From NCBI GenBank assembly GCA_964496505.1, contig CAZBZV010000102.1, forward strand, positions 1 through 7,383: a stretch of DNA of 7,383 nucleotides. Direction: 5' to 3'. A program made the position numbers and the translations under genes. This document shows, piece after piece, positions 1 through 6,717 of the stretch (the stretch's first letter is position 1; each line of letters starts with the position of its first letter). The notes under the pieces were generated by a model, which saw only the letters and a list, made by a program, of their open reading frames with translations, was not told where the DNA came from and made no database searches. Source of the stretch: JAABVY01 sp964496505. Lineage in GTDB: Bacteria; Zixibacteria; MSB-5A5; JAABVY01.

Positions 1-328
1 AATAGCAAGTGTAGTCCTGCCCGGTATAGGCATTGGTCTGCGGTCCCATATGCGCGATAGCTTCATCATAATCGGGATGTGTCGGCGTTCCCCGAAACAT
101 CATGTGCTCGAAGACATGGGCAATCCCGCTCGCACCCGGACGAAGCTCGTCTCGTGAACCGGCATTTACGAAAGTCTGGTACGAGACTGTGGGAAATGAA
201 TGATCCTCGTACGTCAGGATTGTGAGACCGTTATCGAGCACAGTCTTTTCGATATCGAGATTTATTTGAGCGATTAAAAGCGCTGGAATCAATAGCAAAA
301 TATGCAAAAATAATAAAACTCTCTTCAT
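1..328 (-). CDS. Exported M16 family zinc metalloprotease, N-terminal part (cut by window edge)
   Basis: The frame read leftwards from the ATG at 328-326 stays open for 109 codons and runs off the left edge, so only the N-terminus is visible. Residues 1-20 look like a signal peptide (MKR, a long hydrophobic stretch, then LIA before Q21), so the enzyme should act in the periplasm or outside. Mature residues 28-109 match the start of an M16 (pitrilysin/insulinase) catalytic domain: 'VLDNGLTIL' at 30-38, a 'VNAGSRDE' segment at 54-61, and the inverted zinc motif H71-V-F-E74-H75 followed by 'MMFRGT'. In this family the two His bind zinc and the Glu activates water. The downstream zinc-binding Glu lies outside the window. 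The start is well supported by an AGGAGG ribosome binding site (333-338 on the complement) four bases upstream. The gene is divergent from the SGNH gene and is a different protein from the larger M16 protease at 4097. Family is certain; substrate is unknown. Confidence 0.93.
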   Translation of the reverse strand, partial: MKRVLLFLHILLLIPALLIAQINLDIEKTVLDNGLTILTYEDHSFPTVSYQTFVNAGSRDELRPGASGIAHVFEHMMFRGTPTHPDYDEAIAHMGPQTNAYTGQDYTCY

Positions 329-349
329 AGAACCTCCTGGATTTGATTT

Positions 350-379
350 AGTATAATACAACCGAACATTCAAAAGCAA
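350..379 (-). promoter_or_regulatory. Putative sigma70-type promoter for the minus-strand M16 gene
   Basis: On the complement, TTGCTT (379-374) is followed after 18 bases by TATACT (355-350), which is one base from the TATAAT consensus. A start of transcription near 343 would leave a short leader containing the AGGAGG site at 333-338 and the ATG at 328. The -10 is good and the -35 moderate. This is read by eye, with no transcript evidence. Confidence 0.42.
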
Positions 380-395
380 GCATAAAGAGTGCTTG
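377..395. repeat. Short inverted repeat in the divergent intergenic region (possible operator)
   Basis: CAAGCA at 377-382 is matched by its reverse complement TGCTTG at 390-395 across a seven-base spacer. It lies between two divergent genes and overlaps the proposed -35 box of the minus-strand promoter, which is a common place for a repressor or activator site. A six-base arm in AT-rich DNA can arise by chance, and no second copy was noticed in the window. Confidence 0.25.
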
Positions 396-421
396 AAATC
401 TTATGCAGTACAGCTTAAATT
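393..421 (+). promoter_or_regulatory. Weak candidate promoter for the SGNH gene
   Basis: TTGAAA (393-398) is followed after 17 bases by TAAATT (416-421), which matches four of six TATAAT positions. If used, transcription would begin near 428, almost at the ATG at 432. That would give a leaderless or nearly leaderless mRNA and would fit the absence of a Shine-Dalgarno sequence there. A perfect TATAAT at 352-357 on this strand is an alternative -10, but no recognisable -35 lies upstream of it. Confidence 0.22.
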
Positions 422-431
422 GTTATAGCAT

Positions 432-1925
432 ATGGAAATGGCTGACAAAAAGATAAATCGCAAAATATCGCTCTCTAAAAAAATCAGCTTCGGCATTCTG
501 ACTGCCGTTATTATACTGATTTTGCTGGAGATAGTTCTGAGAGTTGCCGGATTATTCCCGGCGCACCAGCTCTTCGAAAAACGAGAGTCATCGGCAAGCT
601 GGCAGGAGAATCTTTTTTCCGGATTTATGGGAATCCATGAGCCCGATCCGCAGTTTCTGTGGAAAATGAAGCCGAATCTTAACAAAACCTTCGTGCAAAC
701 CAACTCCCGTGGATTGACCGGAAAATTAGTCCCGTACGAAAAAGACACGACAAAACTTCGAATACTTCTCCTGGGCGATTCCACTCCTCTCGGAATCGGG
801 CTTAAGGACTGGGGCAGTTCATATATCTGGCTGATACAGGAATTTTTACGAAGAGAATTAAATCGAGATGTTGAAGTAGTAAATGCCTCCACAGCCGGAT
901 ATACATCAATGCAGGGTCTGGAATATTTTCGTAAGGAAGGCTTGAAATACGATCCGGATATCGTGCTGGTCTATCTTGGAAATAACGACGCCTCTTACAA
1001 CGGCTATCTTTCAGATTCAGCCCTGATGGCGCAGGCCTCGGAATTTATTGGCTTGAAAAAGGTGCTCAATAATTTCAAGATTTACAAAATGCTGAAGAGC
1101 TTCCTTATACCTCTCAAATCCGATATTCAGGATCATGAAGGTCAGGAGCTTCAGGTACGAGTGCCGCCCGAAAGATTTGAGCATAATCTGTCTGAGATAA
1201 TCGAGCTTTGCAGGCAAAATAATTCAAGAATCGTGCTAAACACAATACCGGTACCAATAACATGGCCTCCCGGAGTTGAATTCAAGGTCTTCACTACCGG
1301 ACGGGATACTGTTAGTGGACAGCTTTATATGCCGGAAAGGCAGCGTGAGATGCTGAAGGAGAAAATGTCCCTGGCGCTGGATTGGGAAATGTTTCGGGAG
1401 CAGTACGGGCAGATCGATCCCTGGTCGAAACGGGTGCTTCAATCGTCCTATTCGGACACCGGCAATATACTTGAAAATATCTCCAAATATCATAAATTGC
1501 TTGAGGATAACAGTGGAAATGAGAACTACCTTAATAATCTGGGGGTTTTGTACTGGCAGAATGAAGATTATGACAGCGCTTATATACACTTGAGGCAGGC
1601 ATTGATGCAGGAGCAGAAAAATCCCACGATTTTGTATAATATCGGGATGACATTTATGAAACAAGACCTGACCGACTCAGCGGATTATTACCTGAAAATG
1701 GCGCGCGATTACGACTATAATTCCCTGCGGATCAAAAGCGATTATAATGATATAATAGAAAAAGTTGCACACAAAAAGGATATACCGTTAATTGACTTAG
1801 AGGCTGATTTCGAACGGCTGGGACGTGAAACGCTTTTCGTAGATCACTGCCATCCAAATCAGACCGGTCATCGGATCATAGCCGAACGATTGACGGACAA
1901 AATCCTTGAATTGTTGAATAACTAA
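432..1925 (+). CDS. Membrane-anchored SGNH/GDSL-type hydrolase with inserted TPR repeats
   Basis: The 497-residue product is predicted to be an ester hydrolase (esterase, lipase or deacetylase type) held at the membrane and facing the periplasm. Residues 1-17 are basic and residues 18-41 form one hydrophobic helix, so this is a signal anchor. SGNH blocks appear in order: block I 'LLLGDST' with nucleophile S117, block II Gly at G156 in 'STAGYTS', block III 'GNND' at 183-186, and block V D471-H-C-H474 followed by 'PNQTGH'. All four catalytic or oxyanion positions are therefore present. Between blocks III and V lies an unusually long insert. Its part at about 363-430 resembles two TPR helix pairs ('LNNLGVLYWQNEDYDSAYIH' and 'ILYNIGMTFMKQDLTDSADY'), which usually bind proteins. 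There is no clear ribosome binding site, and the second ATG at 438 is an equally possible start. The stop is 15 bases before the GTPase gene, suggesting co-transcription. Substrate is unknown. Confidence 0.9.
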   Translation: MEMADKKINRKISLSKKISFGILTAVIILILLEIVLRVAGLFPAHQLFEKRESSASWQENLFSGFMGIHEPDPQFLWKMKPNLNKTFVQTNSRGLTGKLVPYEKDTTKLRILLLGDSTPLGIGLKDWGSSYIWLIQEFLRRELNRDVEVVNASTAGYTSMQGLEYFRKEGLKYDPDIVLVYLGNNDASYNGYLSDSALMAQASEFIGLKKVLNNFKIYKMLKSFLIPLKSDIQDHEGQELQVRVPPERFEHNLSEIIELCRQNNSRIVLNTIPVPITWPPGVEFKVFTTGRDTVSGQLYMPERQREMLKEKMSLALDWEMFREQYGQIDPWSKRVLQSSYSDTGNILENISKYHKLLEDNSGNENYLNNLGVLYWQNEDYDSAYIHLRQALMQEQKNPTILYNIGMTFMKQDLTDSADYYLKMARDYDYNSLRIKSDYNDIIEKVAHKKDIPLIDLEADFERLGRETLFVDHCHPNQTGHRIIAERLTDKILELLNN

Positions 1926-1940
1926 AACTTAATTGATATT

Positions 1941-2945
1941 ATGCCTGCGAATTTAACGCCGCAATACAAGGAAGCGGAGGACCGATTCCGCAACGCCTCC
2001 ACGGACGAGGAAAGGCTGGCCTGCCTGGAGGAGATGATGCGTGTCATCCCCAAGCACAAGGGCACCGAGAAGATGCGTGCGGATATCAAAACCCGCATGT
2101 CCAAAATCAGGCAGAAGCTGGAATCGGGGAAAAAGTCCGGGGGCGGCGGCGCCAGACGGTCATCATATCTTGATCATGTGGAGAAACACGGTGCGGCTCA
2201 GATAATAATTCTGGGGCCTCCCAATTCCGGGAAATCATCGCTGGTCAAACACGTAACCAACACCGAACCTGAAATAGCGGACTATCCTTTTACAACCAGA
2301 ACACCTATGCCGGCCATGATGCCCTACGAAACGGTTCAGTTCCAGCTCGTGGATATGCCGCCTATCAGCCGCGAGACTTATGATGGCTGGATGACGAATT
2401 TGATCCGTAACGGCGATATGATAGTAATTGTGGTTGATTCCTCGGCTGACGATCTTCTGGAAAGTTTAGAGGAAACATTGGAGGTAATCAAAGATGCCGG
2501 CATTGTGCTTGCTGGCGAGACAATACCCGAGGAGTACGAAAACTCGGCTTTCTGCAAGAAAACGCTTATTCTTGCAAATAAAATGGGAGAGGAAAACGCA
2601 CCGGAAATATTTCAAATCCTGAACGAATTTTTCGGTGACAAATTCCCGATCCTAGGAATCTCTGTGCTCCGCAACCGCAATATCGACCAGTTCAAAACGC
2701 GCGTATTCGAGATGCTTAAGATAATCCGAGTCTATACTAAAACTCCCGGCAAGGAGGTCGATTACAAGGATCCCATTATACTTCCGATTGGCGCGACAGT
2801 CGAGGATGCCGCCATCAGCATTCACAAGGACTTTGCCGAGAAACTGCAATATGCCAAAGTCTGGGGCGAGGGTAAATTCGACGGACAGCGTGTGACCAAT
2901 TCATTCGAGCTAACCGACGGCGATATTATCGAATTTCATATCTGA
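1941..2945 (+). CDS. DRG/OBG-like P-loop GTPase with C-terminal TGS domain
   Basis: This 334-residue cytosolic protein has the architecture of the DRG branch of OBG-family translation-associated GTPases. Residues 1-60 form a charged, probably helical N-terminal segment, followed by a Gly-rich linker at 62-74. The G domain begins with the P-loop G92-PPNSGKS-S99 (G1). It continues with 'YPFTT' at 115-119 (switch I/G2), D138-M-P-P141 at the G3 position, N213-K-M-G216 at G4, and 'SVL' at 241-243 as a possible G5. Residues 263-334 are a TGS domain that closely resembles the DRG C-terminus ('VYTKTPG', 'DPIILPIGATVEDAA', 'IHKDF', 'YAKVWGEGKFDGQRV', 'DGDIIEFHI'). The G3 Gly is replaced by Pro and the G4 Asp by Gly, so GTP specificity and hydrolysis are uncertain. 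Members of this superfamily bind ribosomes or tRNA-related partners; that role here is inference. No convincing Shine-Dalgarno sequence precedes the ATG, and a 15-base gap follows the SGNH gene. Confidence 0.9.
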   Translation: MPANLTPQYKEAEDRFRNASTDEERLACLEEMMRVIPKHKGTEKMRADIKTRMSKIRQKLESGKKSGGGGARRSSYLDHVEKHGAAQIIILGPPNSGKSSLVKHVTNTEPEIADYPFTTRTPMPAMMPYETVQFQLVDMPPISRETYDGWMTNLIRNGDMIVIVVDSSADDLLESLEETLEVIKDAGIVLAGETIPEEYENSAFCKKTLILANKMGEENAPEIFQILNEFFGDKFPILGISVLRNRNIDQFKTRVFEMLKIIRVYTKTPGKEVDYKDPIILPIGATVEDAAISIHKDFAEKLQYAKVWGEGKFDGQRVTNSFELTDGDIIEFHI

Positions 2946-2971
2946 GAAAATATCCAGGGAAGGATTTATAA

Positions 2972-4012
2972 ATGCGAAAAGTAACAGCAGTATTACTCGT
3001 TTTTCTGACTACGGCTTTCGCCTCAAATAATATGATTGCACAGGGATTGCCGGATCTTTTTCAGGGCAAGATAGTCGATCAGGGCAAGAAACCGGCCTGG
3101 ATTCCCGACGGCAGTGGCATCTCCTATACCAAGGGCGACAGCCTTTTTATTTATGACAAGGAAACTGAAAAGCCGTTTAAGCTGGTTGAGATGGATATCG
3201 CCGAATATATCTGGCTAAACGATGATTCGGTTCTGGCGCTCGAATGGCCTGAAAATGTGCGCACTCGCAAGCCGGTTAGCAAAATCGTTAACTATTGGAT
3301 CATTGAAAAGGACAGCGATACCCAGTTATTCGCCGCAGACACAACAATAACTGAAAGAATTCCAAGCTATAAAAGCCCGTTCAGGCTTCCTGATGGCAAA
3401 GTTGCTATTCGCAAAGACGCTGGATGGGATGTCGCCGATTTTCCCGTAACTGATCAATACGTGGTGTTTGCGGATAGTGGATATGATATAGAAAAAGGCC
3501 TTTCGGGATTTTCGTATCTTTCAAGCTCCGATGTTGAGGGCGGATCTATACATTTTAAAAATATCAATGAAGAGGCTTACCGCACGATTCAAATGGGCAA
3601 GCTATACGGCAATCCGGAGCTTTCCCCGAATCATGCCATGATGACCGCATTTGCTGACGAAACGCTTTATATACTGGATTCTATGGGAAGTCTCGCGGCG
3701 GATTTATCGAATCATGTTGAAGTCCCGGGCGGATACCAATTCCGGAAATTTATCGGCCCGGTCTGGAATAGCGCCTCCGATGGGATAGCGTATTATGAGC
3801 TTTTTGAAAACGGCGTGGATTATTACACAGTAAGCTATTTTGATCTGGAAACTGGGAAAAAATCCACAATATCGCAGGTTGATTATTACGGACAGAAAAA
3901 TATGGAATTTTCGCCTGACGATAAACAAATTGTCTCCCGCTATGTTCATAATGGAATGAGCCATATTGTGTTAATGGATGTGCCCGAAATTTCAAAGGGA
4001 GAGGCGAAATAG
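2972..4012 (+). CDS. Exported TolB/WD40-like beta-propeller protein, function unknown
   Basis: The 346-residue product begins with a signal peptide (MRK, hydrophobic core 4-16) and possible cleavage after A17 or A23, so it is likely periplasmic. No lipobox Cys is present. The rest looks like a divergent propeller related to TolB/PD40 repeats. Blade-like units are 'AWIPDGSGISYT...LFIYD' at about 42-62, 'ELSPNHAMMTAFADETLYIL' at about 216-235, a segment at about 263-294 ending 'YFDLETGK', and 'EFSPDDKQIVSR...IVLMD' at about 312-336. The '(S/I)PD(G/D)' turn followed by a strand and 'LFIYD' or 'IVLMD' is typical of such blades. I see no catalytic motif and cannot name a family. A GGGAAGGA ribosome binding site at 2957-2964, seven bases before the ATG, fixes the start. 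The gene is 26 bases after the GTPase and 84 bases before the M16 protease, so it may assist the protease or act as a periplasmic scaffold. That link is only positional. Confidence 0.82.
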   Translation: MRKVTAVLLVFLTTAFASNNMIAQGLPDLFQGKIVDQGKKPAWIPDGSGISYTKGDSLFIYDKETEKPFKLVEMDIAEYIWLNDDSVLALEWPENVRTRKPVSKIVNYWIIEKDSDTQLFAADTTITERIPSYKSPFRLPDGKVAIRKDAGWDVADFPVTDQYVVFADSGYDIEKGLSGFSYLSSSDVEGGSIHFKNINEEAYRTIQMGKLYGNPELSPNHAMMTAFADETLYILDSMGSLAADLSNHVEVPGGYQFRKFIGPVWNSASDGIAYYELFENGVDYYTVSYFDLETGKKSTISQVDYYGQKNMEFSPDDKQIVSRYVHNGMSHIVLMDVPEISKGEAK

Positions 4013-4070
4013 ATGGCATAAAAAGCTTGACAGGGATAACCAGTTGGGTTTATTGCCGAGGTCAGCATCA

Positions 4071-4084
4071 TTTATTCGAATAAA
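4071..4084. repeat. Perfect 14-bp palindrome upstream of the M16 protease gene
   Basis: TTTATTCGAATAAA reads identically on both strands. It sits in the 84-base gap between the propeller and M16 genes and ends directly against the GGGAGA ribosome binding site (4085-4090). It could be a binding site for a dimeric regulator. As RNA it could only form a hairpin with very little loop, so a terminator is unlikely: no GC stem or T tract follows. A TTCG-centred AT-rich palindrome may also occur by chance. Confidence 0.4.
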
Positions 4085-4096
4085 GGGAGAACTGAA

Positions 4097-6694
4097 ATGA
4101 GAATCATCAAAACTATGATATACGCGACGTTCCTGCTGTTATTAAGCGCAGGGCTATTAAGCGGGGCAGACAATAACGGCACTACTTATGCCAATCTCGG
4201 AAATGGAATGAAGCTGGTGCTCAAAGAGAATCATTCCTCGCCCATGATAACCTCGGTGGTTTTTATCGATGCCGGGGCTCGCTATGAGAATGAGAAAACC
4301 AACGGCATGACTCATTTTCTGGAGCATCTGCTTTTCAACGGTACCACCAACCGTGACAGGCTGGAGCTGAATGAGACGATCAAGGAATACGGCGGCTATA
4401 TCAATGCTTTCACCCGTAAAGATTTAACGGCATACCTGGTTTTGATGCCCAGGGAGTATATAGACACAGGTCTTGCGATTCAGGCAGACCAGCTTTTCAA
4501 CTCCACGCTGCCGGAAGAAGAACTTCCCAAGGAAAGAAAAATCGTAATTGAGGAAATTCGAAAATCCAATGATGTGCCCTCCACTCAGGCCGATTACTTT
4601 TTCAATGAGGTTGTATTCGAGGGCACGCCGTATGCACGCACGGTTCTGGGTACTGAAGATCATATCTCCACACTTGCCCGTGAAGATATCATGGAATACT
4701 ACAGGAAATATTATATCCCCAATAACATGACAGCCTTAATAATCGGCGATTTCCAGACCGAGGAAATGATAGAAAAATTCGACCAGTATTTCGGTATGTA
4801 TGAAAAGGGCAAGATGCCCAAGATCGACCTGGTTAATTACATGATTCCGGATGGCCGCCGGATCGAGGAGACATCAATAAAAACACAAAACTACCATGTC
4901 GACCTGGCACTTCCGGCGCCTCATTACACCGATCCCGATTATTACCCGTACTATATGCTGGTGGAATACCTTTCCTCGGGCGAGACCTCTCCCCTGACCA
5001 AACATATCGAGGACAAGGGCCTGGCCTCCTCGATTTATTCATCTCTGGAAACCCAGAAGGACTTTTCCATGCTGAGGATTTCAGCTACCACAGATTCCGA
5101 GAAAAAGGCGCACGCTATTATCTGGGAAGTCGAGAGGGTTCTGTCCGATCCAGAGCTTTTGACGCCATCTTTCGATGTCTTCAGGGGAATGATCGTATCG
5201 AAAAAAACACAGGAAATATATCTGCGTGAGAAACTGCATTACTACGGTTTTATAATCGCGCCTATGATGGTTTCCACCGGATACGAGTTCGTGGAGACTC
5301 TGGTTGACAGCCTGGAAAATGTGGAGCAGGCAGAGATAACTGATGTGGCCGAGAAGTATTTTGATGATATCAAATATATCGGGACGCTGGTGAAGCCGGC
5401 AGATGTTGCAGAGGAGGATATTCTTCAGGCCAATTTCGCCGAGACCAAAAAAGTTACCTTCAATAATGGTCTGGAAGTGATAATCAAGCAGAGCCCGGAT
5501 TCGAAAGTGTTCGCGGTAAATATCTTCGGCAAGAACCGTGCGGCCATGGAGCCCCGCGGCAAGGATGGAATCACAGATTTTCTTAACCGCATGCTGCAAA
5601 AAGGCACCGAAAATTATGACAAAGAAACTCTTTCGGAAAAACTTGCCAATATCGGCGCACAATTAACTGTAACCGATAATCCTTATATTCCATACGACGA
5701 CAGGTACACGTCACGTCAATATGCCTTCATCAAGTTCGAGACCATAGATGAATATGCCTCGGAGGGACTGGAGCTTCTTTCGGAGATGATGATTCATCCC
5801 GCATTAGACAGCGCTGAGGTCGAGAATGTGCGCCGTGAGATGATGGCTGCGCTGGGGATGGCCTCGGCCTCGACCTATCAAACGGCTCGAAACAGCTTCT
5901 ATGAAATGATGTTTGGTCAGAATCACCCTTATTCAAAAGTTCCACTGGGTTTGCATAGAACGGTTGCAACGATCGGCGCAGACAATCTTGAAGCATACCA
6001 TAAAAGGTTTTATGCTCCCAATAATATGATTATGACAGTCTGCACAAATCTCGAATCTGACTGGGTTCTAAGCCGTCTGGAGGAGACATTCGGGCAGATG
6101 GATCGTGTCTCGCTTGGCAAAATCGAGATTCCCGCTCCCAATCCGCCCTCGGGTATTGTGCAGTCAAACACTCCTATGGATAAGGAACAGGTTTATATAT
6201 ATCTGGGCGCTCCGACAATCGGTATCAATCATCCGGACTACGCCGCGCTTGATGTGGCTACCGAGATACTATCATCCCGTTTAAGCCTCGAGCTTCGCGA
6301 AGTACAGGGGCTGGCTTACTCGGTTGGAGCCGGACTGGCGACCTCGCCGGATTTTGGATGGTTCGTTGTTTCTATGGGTACCGGTACAAATAATTATCAG
6401 GTCGCTTATGACGGTATTCTGGCCGAGATTAACAAAATGCAAACCGCTCCGGTATCCGAGGCTGAACTGCGCAAGGCCGTAAATTCGATCTGGGGCTCAT
6501 CCCTCACACGGCAGCTATCCAGAATCAACCAGGCCTATTATATGACGCTTTATGAGTTTATGGGCACAGGTTACGATTATAAGGATGAGTACATGGAGCA
6601 GATTAAGGCCGTGACAATCGATGATATATTGAGAGTGGCGGGAGAATATTTGCCCTCGCAGGATTATTATCTGGCGACCGTTGGACTGCAATAA
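4097..6694 (+). CDS. Exported two-unit M16 family zinc metalloprotease
   Basis: The 865-residue product carries a signal peptide (residues 1 to about 24, ending 'LLSGA'), so it should be a periplasmic zinc peptidase. Two M16 units follow. The first (about 29-440) has the inverted zinc motif H73-F-L-E76-H77 in 'GMTHFLEHLLFNGT', the 'GGYINAFT' segment at 99-106, and a downstream acidic pair E152/E153 in 'IVIEEIR' at the spacing expected for the third zinc ligand. The second unit (about 450-865) has the same fold signature, but its equivalent motif reads 'GITDFLNRMLQKGT' (491-504), with all three key residues lost. It does keep the substrate-binding R/Y motif R734-x6-Y741 in 'LREVQGLAYSV', which is missing from the first unit (I304 and S311 align there). 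One zinc site and one R/Y site are thus combined in one chain, as in M16 clamshell peptidases. A GGGAGA ribosome binding site at 4085-4090 supports the start. Peptide or protein substrates are unknown. Confidence 0.95.
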   Translation: MRIIKTMIYATFLLLLSAGLLSGADNNGTTYANLGNGMKLVLKENHSSPMITSVVFIDAGARYENEKTNGMTHFLEHLLFNGTTNRDRLELNETIKEYGGYINAFTRKDLTAYLVLMPREYIDTGLAIQADQLFNSTLPEEELPKERKIVIEEIRKSNDVPSTQADYFFNEVVFEGTPYARTVLGTEDHISTLAREDIMEYYRKYYIPNNMTALIIGDFQTEEMIEKFDQYFGMYEKGKMPKIDLVNYMIPDGRRIEETSIKTQNYHVDLALPAPHYTDPDYYPYYMLVEYLSSGETSPLTKHIEDKGLASSIYSSLETQKDFSMLRISATTDSEKKAHAIIWEVERVLSDPELLTPSFDVFRGMIVSKKTQEIYLREKLHYYGFIIAPMMVSTGYEFVETLVDSLENVEQAEITDVAEKYFDDIKYIGTLVKPADVAEEDILQANFAETKKVTFNNGLEVIIKQSPDSKVFAVNIFGKNRAAMEPRGKDGITDFLNRMLQKGTENYDKETLSEKLANIGAQLTVTDNPYIPYDDRYTSRQYAFIKFETIDEYASEGLELLSEMMIHPALDSAEVENVRREMMAALGMASASTYQTARNSFYEMMFGQNHPYSKVPLGLHRTVATIGADNLEAYHKRFYAPNNMIMTVCTNLESDWVLSRLEETFGQMDRVSLGKIEIPAPNPPSGIVQSNTPMDKEQVYIYLGAPTIGINHPDYAALDVATEILSSRLSLELREVQGLAYSVGAGLATSPDFGWFVVSMGTGTNNYQVAYDGILAEINKMQTAPVSEAELRKAVNSIWGSSLTRQLSRINQAYYMTLYEFMGTGYDYKDEYMEQIKAVTIDDILRVAGEYLPSQDYYLATVGLQ

Positions 6695-6717
6695 ATAATA
6701 AAGTATTTCTTATTCGC

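Noticed and set aside
352..357. A perfect TATAAT on the plus strand as the promoter of the SGNH gene
   Set aside because: No recognisable -35 lies 16-18 bases upstream, where the minus-strand ribosome binding site is found. The same AT-rich bases are better explained as the -10 of the minus-strand promoter.
401..892. A 163-codon minus-strand open frame opposite the start of the SGNH gene
   Set aside because: It overlaps the membrane anchor and GDS motif coding region of a well-supported gene and has no recognisable domain. It is a shadow frame.
4013..4021. ATG GCA TAA directly after the propeller gene stop as a tiny leader peptide
   Set aside because: It has two sense codons only and no ribosome binding site fitted to it. 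It is expected by chance.
4027..4055. A consensus TTGACA at 4027-4032 as the -35 of an internal promoter for the M16 gene
   Set aside because: At 17-18 bases downstream only TTATTG or TATTGC is found, which match the -10 consensus poorly. A promoter here is possible but not supported enough to list as a feature.
5081..5662. A 193-codon open frame on the minus strand opposite the M16 protease gene
   Set aside because: It lies wholly antisense to a strongly supported gene. Its translation has the Cys/His/Ile-rich look of a shadow frame, and no ribosome binding site or family motif is visible.
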